In this document: positions 39,578 through 49,761 of the stretch, one piece after another
Numbering within the stretch: the first letter of the stretch is position 1
Layout of the letters: each line of letters starts with the position of its first letter
Origin: Littorina saxatilis
Taxonomy: Eukaryota > Mollusca > Gastropoda > Littorinimorpha > Littorinidae
NCBI RefSeq assembly: GCF_037325665.1
Contig: NC_090245.1
Location: 105,521,309-105,585,308, forward strand
Direction: 5' to 3'
Length of the DNA: 64,000 nucleotides
Notes under the pieces: generated by a model
Databases searched by the model: none
Told to the model about the DNA's origin: nothing
What the model saw: the letters and a program-made list of their open reading frames with translations, nothing else
Program-made: the position numbers and the translations under genes

Positions 39578-39989
39578 GTTTCCTTGCGATACCGAAACTC
39601 GGAGGCAGTGGATTAAGTTTGTGCAAACTTGCAGAGCAGATTTCGGTCCGAAGTTTGGGACGCCAAATCAGAATTCGAAAATATGCAGTTCGCATTTTAG
39701 CTCTGACTGCTATCCTGCAAAAGTGGCACTTGCAGCAAGCTTTGGAATGAACACGAGTTCCAGACTTGTTCCAAAGTCAGTGCCTACAGTGCAGAAGCCG
39801 TATTGTCTGCTACCATTGGCGGCAACAGCGGCACTTTCGACAGTGACGAAGTCAAGTACTGTCACCTCAGTATCCAGAGCCAGGTGCACTGTGACAGACG
39901 TGACCATGGCTATCACAACGCCAATTTGTACCACCACTGCACGGTGGGCCAGTATCCTTGGCACAAAGGGTCAAAAATCCCAAAAATAA
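39367..39989 (+). pseudogene. THAP-domain coding segment, disrupted
   Basis: The + strand reads RRRCGFTCAAAECSNNHGKG (39388-39447) and then, after the foldback arm and in another frame (39585-39780), CDTETRRQWIKFVQTCRADF followed by NQNSKICSSHF. CxxxxC followed by CxxH with the W between them is the C2CH THAP zinc finger, a sequence-specific DNA-binding fold found in host regulators and in P-, Kolobok- and similar transposases. ATGGTAAGG at the end of the first piece looks like a splice donor, so two exons are possible, but the inverted arm lies between them. After the zinc finger the frame stays open to 39989 with Ser/Thr/Val-rich sequence. Whether it was a host gene or part of a transposon is not clear. 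Confidence 0.6.
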
Positions 39990-40272
39990 GGCCGAATAAG
40001 GCAAGGCCTTATTTCTAAAATAATGGCTTATTTTTTTTATGGGCTTATTTTTTAAGGCCTTATTTTTTTAAGGCCTTATGTTAGAATAAGGCCTTACCAG
40101 AAATAAGGCCTTATTTTTCTAAGGTCATGTTGGAAATAAGGCCTTAAAAAAATAAGGCCTTAAAAAAATAAGTCCATAAAATAATAAGCCCTTATTTTTT
40201 TAAGGCCTTATTTTTTTAAGGCCTTATTTTTTCGCCTCTCAGTTGTATGCTGGTAAACAAAGAGAGCGGCGT

Positions 40273-40341
<69 letters not shown>

Positions 40342-40460
40342 CAGACAAACAGACGGACTGACAGACAGACAGACGGACTGACGAACGAACTGACGGACGG
40401 ACTGACAGACAGAGAGAGAAAGATAGAAAGAGAGAAAGAGGGAGAGAGAGAGAGAGGGTG

Positions 40461-40528
<68 letters not shown>

Positions 40529-41159
40529 TGTGCGTGTGTTTGTGTGTTGTAATGTCTTTATGTGTCTTTGTGTCTAGGTTCGTGTGTTTGTGTGTGTGAG
40601 TGCGTGTGCTTGTGTGTGTGTGTGTGTGTGTGTAAGTGTGTGAGTGTTTTTGTGTGTTTGTGTTTGCAAATGCGTTAGGGTAGGTACAGGTGTACAGGAG
40701 AGTCCAGGTGCGACAACCGATTTCAACCAGTGTCATAATGTTTATCGGTTGGAAATGTTTTCTCTTGTTCCATTCACGATCTCTTTGTTCGCGCTCACGC
40801 GCATATGTGCGTTCGTGAGTGTGCGTTTGAGTGTGTATGTGTGTGTGTGTGTTGTTGTCTATATGTGTCATTAAGTTATTGTGTGCTGCTATTAGGGTGA
40901 GCAGTAGTGATGCGCAGAAAAATAAGGCCTTATTTTTTTAAGGGCTTATCGGTAATAAGGCCTTATTTTATTAATAAGGCCTTACTTCTTTACGCCCTCA
41001 TTTTTAATGACTATAGAGATTTAAGGCCTTATTTTGAAATTAAGGCCTTATTTTTTTATAATAAGGGCTTATTTCCTAAAATAAGGCCTTATTTTGAAAA
41101 TAAGGGCTTATTTTTTTAAGGCCTTATTTTGGTGTTTTTTTACCCATTGTGCCAAGGAT
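39954..41159. repeat. Inverted-end element with two clusters of AAGGCCTTA palindromes
   Basis: ATCCTTGGCACAAAGGGT (39954-39971) is inverted at 41142-41159 (ACCCATTGTGCCAAGGAT). Just inside each end is a cluster (39985-40230; 40918-41135) of AAGGCCTTATTTTT-type palindromes. The centre (40231-40917) is (GA)n, (GT)n, (GCGT)n and unrecognised DNA. Confidence 0.7.
40272..40660. repeat. Compound (GA)n / (GACA)n / (GT)n / (GCGT)n microsatellite
   Basis: GA at 40272-40335, then CAGACGGA-type repeats, then GT and GCGT blocks. Confidence 0.92.
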
Positions 41160-41266
41160 AGGCCAGAGTGTGAGCAGAGGAACTTTTGCCAAACGGGAAC
41201 GCCAAAGAGTAAGGAGAAAAATTGTGAAGTGGCACAATGTTCATCATTCATTTCTGACAAACTTAC

Positions 41267-41500
41267 TTTCATTGACAACAGACGACTACGATCAACCTCT
41301 TCTGCTGGTCTTTCGTCTTCATCACTCGAACAGATACTCGTACCTTGCGGTTCGAACTGGTATGGCTCTATGCCTATTGCTCCAGAATACTGCAGTTCAG
41401 TCGTTTCTAAACGGACTCTTCGTTCGCGTTCGCCATCATTGTTTATTCCCGGAAGACATGCACCAACTATGACGTCACTGGCAGGGGAGAGAAGCAGTAT
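41267..41500 (-). CDS. Possible exon with a P2X7-C-domain-like PYQFEP motif
   Basis: On the minus strand an open frame reads YSGAIGIEPYQFEPQG, an acidic SSDEDERPAEE and DRSRLLSMK, then GTAAGT (donor at 41266-41265). A PYxFEP motif before an acidic stretch is what I associate with the start of invertebrate proteins that carry a domain like the P2X7 receptor C-terminus, many of which are repeated in mollusc and cnidarian genomes. The Cys-rich core of that domain would be on a later exon and is not found in the window, which reads into the AAGGCC element instead. The start codon is unclear. Assignment is tentative. Confidence 0.35.
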
Positions 41501-41543
41501 CAAAATTTTGTCGATAGCTTCCCTTCTCGCTGATGACAGGTGA

Positions 41544-42289
41544 GATTGAACACTTTCTAAGGCCGACTACGGGCGATCGGAGAGGAAGAATTTGTTTTGT
41601 TTAATATATTTGGTATCCTGATATGCAGGTCTTTCGATTCGGCGAATAAAAATGTTGCACTTTAGTGGGCCTTTAAGTCAAACATACTTGGGCAGAAGGG
41701 ATCACGTCTCATACAAAATGGAAGCATTTTCTGGAGGCGTTTTTCCTGGTACCAGAAAAAGCGCCCCTTCCAATCTGACATACTTAAATTCGCTGACAAG
41801 CTGCCGTACTCAAAAACATCGAACAACTTTTTCCTAAACTGTAAAAAAAAGTGTCAAACCGCGGTGGATAAGTTCCCGCTTTAGCCACTGAGCGTGGACT
41901 GGTTTAGTATCTATGCACGCACAGTCACAGTATACCCCAAAACCTACCAGTCTGGTGCAAAACTAACACAGTTTATTGTACACACATTATTGTATCCAAA
42001 TTCAAATATCCCAACCACCTGAAAGTTTATCTAAAGGAGCTAAAAGAGCGACAGTACAAAACCGCCAAAATCAGCTGAAGTAGAAAACCCAATGATTGGA
42101 AGATGTCAAGAAGACCAGACAGGCTTCAGACGAACAGTCTCCAGAGAAAGGTCTCTGTTGCGCTAAAATGGTACCCTTGTCGTGACGTCCCACTTAGACG
42201 TCAGCCCTCTTTGCAAAATGACTGTGACAGACTGCTACCCACAAAGAAATATAGAGTAAACTATGAACCCCATCACTATGACAATGCGC
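41544..42289. other. Unrecognised DNA
   Basis: No gene or repeat supported. Confidence 0.4.
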
Positions 42290-42296
42290 TCTCTCT

Positions 42297-42383
<87 letters not shown>

Positions 42384-42409
42384 CTCTCTATCTCTCTCTC
42401 TCTCTCTTC
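42290..42409. repeat. (CT)n microsatellite
   Basis: About 120 bases of CT with a few single-base interruptions. Confidence 0.95.
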
Positions 42410-43083
42410 AGGAAGGACAATGAGTGCTGTGAACTGTGGTACGTATAGGGGGGGTGGGGTATGATGTAATGTAATTTGTGATAATGTATGGGGGTTATGA
42501 TGTAATGTATAATGTATGATGATGTATTCTGTGTCGATTGTGAATGTATGGTGGGGTGGGGTGGGGTGGGGGGGTACGATGTAATTTAATGAACGATGAT
42601 GTACTTGGTGTTTGATAGCGTATGATTGTTTGTTAGTTGTAGATATAGTACGATGTCTGATGTTGTAATGTTTGTGCGTGTGTTATAATGCAATATGTTA
42701 TGATGTAATGTATGATGATGTATTCGGTGCATGATAGTGGAGGTATGCTTGTTAGTTGTAGATCTAGTACGATGTTTGAGGTTGTAATGTTTGTGCGGGT
42801 GTTATAATGCAATATGTAGCCGTATGAGGGTTCCAGTGTGTGAGTTGTACATGGCCGGGTGCTAGAGTGCTGCATGTGGAGCTGTATGACTGGGTGAATT
42901 GTGGGTTGCGTACGTCCGAGGGGCACATGTAGCCTGTGTGTCTGAAGTAGTGGGTATGTTGCGTAAGGGTGTGCTGATATTGAACTTCAGTTGTGTTTTG
43001 TAAATGTCTATGTATCAGTGTATCATGTCTTGCCACACACATGCCAAATTTCCTTGTATTGATGAGGACAATAAAACTTCTTG

Positions 43084-43084
<1 letters not shown>
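42410..43084. repeat. GT/AT-rich segment with internal duplication and AATAAA end
   Basis: About 42625-42700 and 42745-42820 are diverged duplicates (GTTAGTTGTAGATATAGTAC; GTTATAATGCAATATGT). The segment ends CCTTGTATTGATGAGGACAA then TAAAACTT, which looks like a retroposon 3' end, and abuts the next CT block. Confidence 0.5.

Positions 43085-43173
<89 letters not shown>
43085..43173. repeat. (CT)n microsatellite
   Basis: Uninterrupted CT directly after the AATAAA-bearing segment. Confidence 0.95.
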
Positions 43174-43177
<4 letters not shown>

Positions 43178-43313
43178 AACCTTTTTGCTTCTTACTATCT
43201 ATATTATTTGCGTCTGTATTAAGTGTTTGTATATATAGGGACAGGTTGTAAGATTAGGCTTTGCCTAAAACCTCTATCCTTTGGTAATAAAGTTCAGTTT
43301 CAGTTTCAGGTGG

Positions 43314-43315
<2 letters not shown>
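43174..43315 (+). mobile_element. Possible retroposon 3' tail
   Basis: Ends GGTAATAAAGTTCAGTTTCA then further TTTCAG units. AATAAAGTTCAG with short terminal repeats is typical of LINE/SINE tails. No ORF. Confidence 0.4.
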
Positions 43316-43397
<82 letters not shown>

Positions 43398-43452
43398 ATC
43401 TCTCTCTCTCTCTCTCTCACTCCCCCTCTCTCTCACCCTCTCTCTCTCTCTT
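43316..43452. repeat. (CT)n microsatellite
   Basis: CT block to about 43411, then interrupted CT to 43452. Confidence 0.93.
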
Positions 43453-46400
43453 GTCCCACGCTTTCACTCTCCCACAGACGATGACGAGAGATCGCCAATT
43501 GAGCAGACACGCATACATCCACATCTCCGGGACGTCCACCGTTTGTAGGATTGCCGGACCTCAACTTTTACACTCAGTACTGAAGGGGTCATTTTCAGTT
43601 AATTACCGCTCGGACAGTCGAACTTCCCCAGCCGAGTTCGCTCATCTGCCTCATCTTCTCAGTCCCCTTCCTTCGTCGCTCAACGGACACGCCAGATTCT
43701 CATGCAACTGCGAGCAATTTTCTCTGGCGCGTTGACGACTGTCCAAAATGACGATGCTGAGATTCCATGAAACACCTCGGTCAGTCGGGGATGGCTCGGT
43801 GCTATAAGTTCATTAGGTTCGTATGAGTTCGACAGGTAGCTGTGCGGACGCGCTTTTGACGTGCTACTGCCATCGTGCACTTTTGGTACTGTAGTCTGAC
43901 AGACTGATAGCGGGATATTGGAGTCTTTCGATGCGGCACTGATAGATATGCAAACACGCCCAAACACACCTACCCACGCGCAAACTAAGAGTGTCTCCTT
44001 GCTTGACAAAATGAAAAACGTAATTGGTCAAATCAGTCACGGACAAGCCACGAGAGTCTTTCGATTTTACATAAATGCTTGAATACATCAACGTACGCAT
44101 GTACGAAACTGTAACTGATTCAACGTGTCAACTAAGATCAATAACCACTCCATTACAATCACAAACTGTCACCACTAAGTTGTAAAAATGTCCCCAAGTG
44201 AAACAAATAATTTCGCACATCAGTGTTGGACGAACATCCCCGGGGGCTCGTTCCTCGTGACGAATTACGAAGTCGGCAACACTTCCGAGTGAAACAACTG
44301 CTGAGCTGTCCCTATCACTCCGCTCCGGGTGGCTCTCATCATCTCCGCTTCATCCCTCTTCAGTGGACTGGTCTCTAAGTTAGCGTTTCTTGGCAAATTC
44401 ACTTTCCCACTCCCCTAAACACCTCCCCCTACCCCTCTCCCCCCCCCCTCCCAACGGCAATTGAAACACTTCTTCATAAGGTAATACATGTTAAAAAAAA
44501 GTTTACCCTGCAGTTTTGTAAGTGACCGTGTCATGTATGCGTAGCTAGTTCTCATTATACTACCTTTGGGCTGTGAAAATAAGGGGTTCAGATTTTGCGT
44601 GCCTATAGGGGTCTTTGCTATGTGTGAAGGTCTCGATCTAGTTTCAACTGAACTGAATTGGGGGCATGTCTGATAGGTCTAAGTGCCTACATTGGACATG
44701 ATTTTCACATGTGATATAACGAAACGAAATTGCATCAGTATTTATACCTTTTGGCTCACAGCAAGTCTGTCGAGAGGGCTGCCTCATAGTCTTTGCTGCT
44801 CCCCCCTGTGACGATAGTGGTCATAAGATGACGTATGTAATTATGTCATGTGATAGGAAGTAATTGTACTTTTGCACATGCGCACTGGATACAGATGGCA
44901 ATGGACATGCGACACCCCATGTATGATTATCTTGAATAAAGAGCTCGAAGAAGAAGCCAAGCGTTTGTCCTTTTGAGCTAACGTGATACCCCCCCCCCCC
45001 CCCCCCCATCTCCCCTTCCTCCCCTCCCATCCCCAAAGAGCCTCCTCCCCTGAGGCATCCCAATACGACATTCCCATATCCCGCACTCCCACTTCTCAAG
45101 CACCCATTTTCTGTGCCCCACCTTGCTTGCTTGTGTGTTAATTTGCTTCCAAATACATCGTGCCCTCCTAATGTGGAGGAACAAATAATGCATTCAAAAA
45201 GCAAATCACCCGTCAGCATAATACTAGGGAGGCAACTAGAAACAGAGGTTACCACGTACGCCAAGGTGTGAAACTATAGTCATAAAGCTGTACTCCTTTC
45301 CAATCATCTGTGAACTCCTCATCATAAATCTGTGTGAAGAGAACCTCTAATGTTGATGAGACAGATCGCAAGATGCTGGAGTCAAGGTATCTAATCTCCA
45401 GCTATCTTTATCACCTTTCACACTATCATATCAACTATTGCATGGTTCACGCAACATGTTTATCTTTATTACCTCTCACATTATACATACTAAACTTTGC
45501 AGGGTTAAAGCATTGTGTGTGTTAACTGGTTGCTTGAACACATATGGCGTCCAGACGTACATTATTAAGGTTCTTCATGAAGTTTATCTTGACTGGCTCG
45601 GATCACAATTAAAGTAGAAAAGTGAATGTGCCAGTATATATTTGCCACCACACTTTTGCAGCTGGTTGGTAAGTGCAAATCGATCATGTCACATGGTCAA
45701 GAAGAGGTTGTTGCCCACAGATCATTTCTAAGTCTCCCCTGGTGACTTGGATGAGCCAAGAACGCAAGTCAGTGCACATTATTTCATCAGTCCGATGAAT
45801 GACTCTGCACAGCTCAGGCCTGGGGGAGTCAATTCATGTTGACATATTTACCCTTCAATAAGATTTTTGTCAATAAAGTTCACAAAGTACAGCGCTAAAA
45901 ACAAATCAGAAAAGTTCACAAAGTAAATTAATCCATCACTCTGATGTAAGAATATGGAGGACCCTGCACTGCACCTCTGGCCTGGGAGAGTCGCTTTGTA
46001 TTGACAAGCTTACCTTCCAGCACCATAGAACTTTTTTTTCTCAAAAAGTATAAAACATTTAGTTCACATAGTGCAGTGAAATGGTACAGTCGTACATGTA
46101 CCGAGGTAACAGGCTCCTCTGATGAGAGGACACCTTCAATGAGAGGACAGGGTCACAGCGAAAGCCTCAGGCCTTGGAAACACGAATATATGCATGCAAA
46201 AATATGAAGCCCGGGTGTCCGTTCGGCCAACAATAAAGTAACCATTTCAGCACTGACCCAAGACGACCCAACTCAGTCCCTAGCCCATTTCAGGTCTCCT
46301 CTAGCAGCCGGCAGCCAACTGTCTACATTCCCCCCCGCATTTTTTTATTTTTATTAACATGCAAAGCCAGGTTTTCCCATGTAACATGCCCCTAATGGCT

Positions 46401-46678
46401 TTGCGGTGAGGGCGTAAAACTTACATTTTCTCTCAGTACAGTGGGTACATCAACAAAACAGGACAGAATTCAAATAACTTCACACAAAAACACCAACAAA
46501 ACAGAAAGACTCAGAGAAGTTTACAAAACACATCAAAAAGGTCTTAAAAATGAGGGGGTCTTAAAGTGGGGGTGAATTTACAGAGGTTATGAACAGACTG
46601 AGAAAACAGGGTCTTTAAAGGGGGGGGGGGGGGGGGGGTTCCACTGTACTAAAAAAGAATCCAAGCAGAATGACTGAC
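43453..46678. other. Intergenic DNA, no firm gene
   Basis: A C run lies at 44988-45008 and a G run at 46620-46639. About 45790-45850 and 45955-46020 are diverged duplicates (CAGGCCTGGGGGAGTC; TGGCCTGGGAGAGTC). 46603-46650 resembles a pogo-type end (GTTCCACTGTA). Confidence 0.4.
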
Positions 46679-46732
46679 CTGGTGCTGAAGGAATGGGTTG
46701 TCAAAATCCAATCTCTTCTTAATGTCCTCCAT
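46679..46732 (-). CDS. Candidate short first coding exon
   Basis: On the minus strand, TACAAG precedes ATG and 18 codons (MEDIKKRLDFDNPFLQHQ) run to CAG followed by GTCAGT, a fair donor. Pyrimidine-rich sequence and TTTCAG lie upstream, so an internal exon is also possible. No further exons could be linked and the product is not recognised, so this may be chance. Confidence 0.2.
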
Positions 46733-49572
46733 CTTGTAGGTGACAGAAGCTGGTTGCAATCCACACTGAAACTGAATGAGTTGGACAGAAATACTGTTAA
46801 CAACAATGTTTTAACCTTTTACAGTGCATGCTGGGGAAAATTGACTGTATCAAAAAGTCTAAGAAGTAAATGTACAGACATTATGAGCAGAAAATCTAAG
46901 ACCAAAATCAGGTGGTTTAAGGGGTCGGGGGTGGGGGTGGGGGGTCATCAAGCAATAGAGGAATAGAGGGGTGCGGGGAAGTGTGGTGTCTTGAAACAGG
47001 GTTCCACTGTACAGTAAAAGTGCTGATACTGTGGTTTAAACAATCAAATGTCTGTACATGTATTTCCACTCTGATATTTGACAATGTAGTCGTCACTAGA
47101 TTGCCTCACAGCCTGTGGTGTTGCCCCAACCTGAGCTTAACCTCACCCAAAACATTAAGCATAGTTAGTCCCTGATCCTAACCTGACTTTACTCACAAGA
47201 AAACTCCATGCAGTGAAATGGTACAGTCGTACATGTACCGAGGTAACAGGCTCCTCTGATGAGAGGACACCTTCAATGAGAGGACACCTGCTGTTGATTT
47301 GTCAAACTTTTCCCAAAAATACCTGAATTTAAGGACACTTTTTCTGATCCCAAGGGGGTCTTATCACAGGAAGCACTGTTCTCTGATGATACAATGGACT
47401 CCTGATAGGTGTCCAAAAGACAATAGGAACTATGAGATGAACTGGTGGAGCACTATAGGATTAGGAATTCTTTTTAAAAGCTGTTCAGCAACATATTGCT
47501 GTTATGAAACAGTGGAATTCTGAGCTGAGCCAAAGCCTAAAAAGTACACGTGAATCACTAACAAATTAATGACAAGGCAACACATTGCAATATTTTGAAA
47601 CCCCAAACACTATCTGAATCATGGGAAAACAGACTAAAATATGTACATATGTGACCCTCCACCATGAAATGAGTCGCATGTCACCTCGCGCGGTTCTGCG
47701 CTAGGCTTAATATAAGTCCGGGGAGTGTCTGGTAACAGTGTGAGGGTCACCTTAGTCACAGGCTTATAACTCAAACAGTTTTTGCTCTTTTCTAAAACAG
47801 TTTTCACCACTGGATAGAGCATCAAACACTCTTTAGGAAAATGTAAAAATATGAAAATCATGCAACGGTGACATGCGACTCATTCCGTGGTGGAGGGTCA
47901 CATATAACTAAATTACAATAAGGTTCATAGAAGTCCAAACACACAGTACATCATAAAGTAACCAAGCACAGTGGAACCCCCAGTTAAGACCCTTCAATTT
48001 TTGAGACAAATCCCAACCCCCACTAACCCGTCCCTACCACCACCACCACCCTCAAACACTCACACAATGCCCAACCCCCTCCCCCCTCTTCCCCTTTTTA
48101 AGACCATGCTTTATGATTTTCTGTTCACAACCATTGTACATTTACATGTAACAATTGTACCTCCATTTTCAAACTCCCGCAACATTCAGACCAGATTTTC
48201 TCAGATGTTTTTTTTTGTTTTTTTGTGATCTTAAATTTGGCCTACCTTTCTAAAACATCCATAGAATTAAGACAGTAAATTGCACAACAAAAAGTATTGA
48301 CAACACCAATAGAAAGCCCCTACCAATACCACTGACCTTTTTTGGGTGGGTGGGGCTGGGATATGGGTGTTTTGGGAAAAAAGGGATAAAGGTGAGCTGG
48401 GTGTGTCTTGTTTTGGCCAAAGTCGTGTGTGTGTGTGTCTGCCTACTTGTATAATGGTAAATATATTGTGTATGCGTGTTTGTTATTTGTTAATGTATAT
48501 ATGTCAGTCGATTTCTTTTCGCCATGTCTGTAGGTTTCCATGCTAATATTTGTATATTTGTGAGTAAATATATTTTTGAATATTTTTAAGTGATTTCTTT
48601 GTTTATTTGTATTTGTTAAACAGTACCTGTGGGCTTTTGCTTTTTATCTGCCTGTCAATTTGTAAGTGAAACCTGTATGACTGCAGGAGGATGTCATGCT
48701 TGTTCAGCAATTAAAGGGTCACTGGTTAAAATGTTGTTGGTTTGTTCAGAATGATTTGTGCATTCATGTAAACACATGTGTGGCATTGTGTTCCCAGTTA
48801 TATCTGTACTTGCGTTTATAGTTCTATTACATCCGTGTCTGTGTGTTCCTGGTCTATGTCACTTTTCAGTTCCCTTGAAGAACCCAAAACTGGGTGGGTT
48901 ACGCGGAGTATGGTCTAAGGGAGATAACCAAGAAATAAAGCTGGAATGAAGAAAAAATGCCACGCAAAAATCGTACGGTTATCTTCTGAATCTTCCTGTA
49001 TTGTTATCGTACATTTGCAAAGAACAGTATGTCGATAGTTGCATCTGGGTAAACGTCATCTATGTAAACGGTTTATAATTTCACTTTTCAACTTGATCCA
49101 ACCCTGGGACTGCGATCGAGTGGGAGACAAAAGCCTTTTAGTTGCACGATGTTACATTACAAACATGTGCATTTCGCGGTTACTCTAGTCTGTGCGATAA
49201 GATATTATACAGAATGTGTAACGAGCGGACAACCAAAAATCGTTGTACTTAGAGTGTCTCCGGTTAAAGAGCTGCAACGGCGATCGTTGTCTTACAGACT
49301 GGGCGCCACATGAACAGACGACGGAAGTAGATTGCAGACGAACATTGTCATGCTTTCCATATATGGACATTTCCGTGAACGTCCGTCAGTCTCCGTCCGA
49401 GGCTCGGACAGATTTTGACTCGCTAAATAGAACTTATATGGATTATATTCTTTACTGTTGCTCCTTTTTCTATGGTCTTTCTGTATATAAAACATTTCTG
49501 TATGTTAACAAACAATTTTTTCATGGTTTATTCATATCGACTTCGTTGTCAGACAACCGACAACAAATTCAG
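46733..49572. other. Intergenic DNA upstream of cyclin B
   Basis: About 47207-47287 repeats 46072-46150 almost exactly (GTACAGTCGTACATGTACCG; GAGGACACCTTCAATGAGAG). About 47960-47995 has CAGTGGAACCC, a pogo-like end. AATAAA at 48934-48939 after GGGAGATAACCAAG could end a transcript, but no coding exon precedes it. Confidence 0.4.
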
Positions 49573-49641
49573 CCAATAGAATTTTGCCTTACACTGCAGC
49601 AACCAATCAATGAAATACTTCAGTTATTTGAAGATTCCCGC
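49573..49641 (+). promoter_or_regulatory. Cyclin B promoter block: two CCAAT boxes, CHR-like and E2F-like sites
   Basis: CCAAT occurs at 49573-49577 and again at 49603-49607 in the same orientation, 30 bases (about three helical turns) apart. TTTGAA, the core of the cell-cycle homology region, follows at 49627-49632, and TTCCCGC, an E2F-like site, at 49635-49641. Paired CCAAT boxes 31-33 bases apart plus a CHR is the known arrangement of vertebrate cyclin B promoters, bound by NF-Y and the MuvB/DREAM complex. The block ends 96 bases before the proposed start codon. Function is inferred from motifs and position. Confidence 0.65.
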
Positions 49642-49670
49642 AGGAAAAACGTGATGATCGTGATATTGCA

Positions 49671-49737
49671 ATGAGAGACTGATGACTACGCATCACCGGA
49701 CAGTGCAGCAGAATCAGCCTTTTCTATTCTGAGCACG
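49671..49737 (+). promoter_or_regulatory. Possible cyclin B 5' UTR with two short upstream ORFs
   Basis: If transcription starts just after the E2F-like site, the leader would hold ATGAGAGACTGA (49671-49682, three codons) and an overlapping ATG at 49682 opening 16 codons that stop at 49730-49732, five bases before the main ATG. The transcription start is unknown, so the uORFs may lie outside the mRNA. Confidence 0.3.
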
Positions 49738-49761
49738 ATGGCAATAACACGTTCTGAATTG
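49738..49761 (+). CDS. Cyclin B exon 1 (MAITRSEL)
   Basis: The proposed start has A at -3 and G at +4 and encodes eight residues before a strong donor (TTG followed by GTGAGTGTG). It ends in phase 0, as exon 2 requires. A very short first coding exon is common in this family. It sits 96 bases below the CCAAT/CHR block. The alternative is initiation at the in-frame ATG at 52084 in exon 2, which would still keep the destruction box. Confidence 0.7.

Noticed and set aside
42103-43735. Ser-Leu and Arg-Glu repeat ORFs
   Set aside because: Produced by (CT)n tracts; no non-repetitive domain is attached.
49243-49674. 143-codon + strand ORF before cyclin B
   Set aside because: It overlaps the CCAAT/CHR block, has no recognisable domain and no splice link; probably chance.
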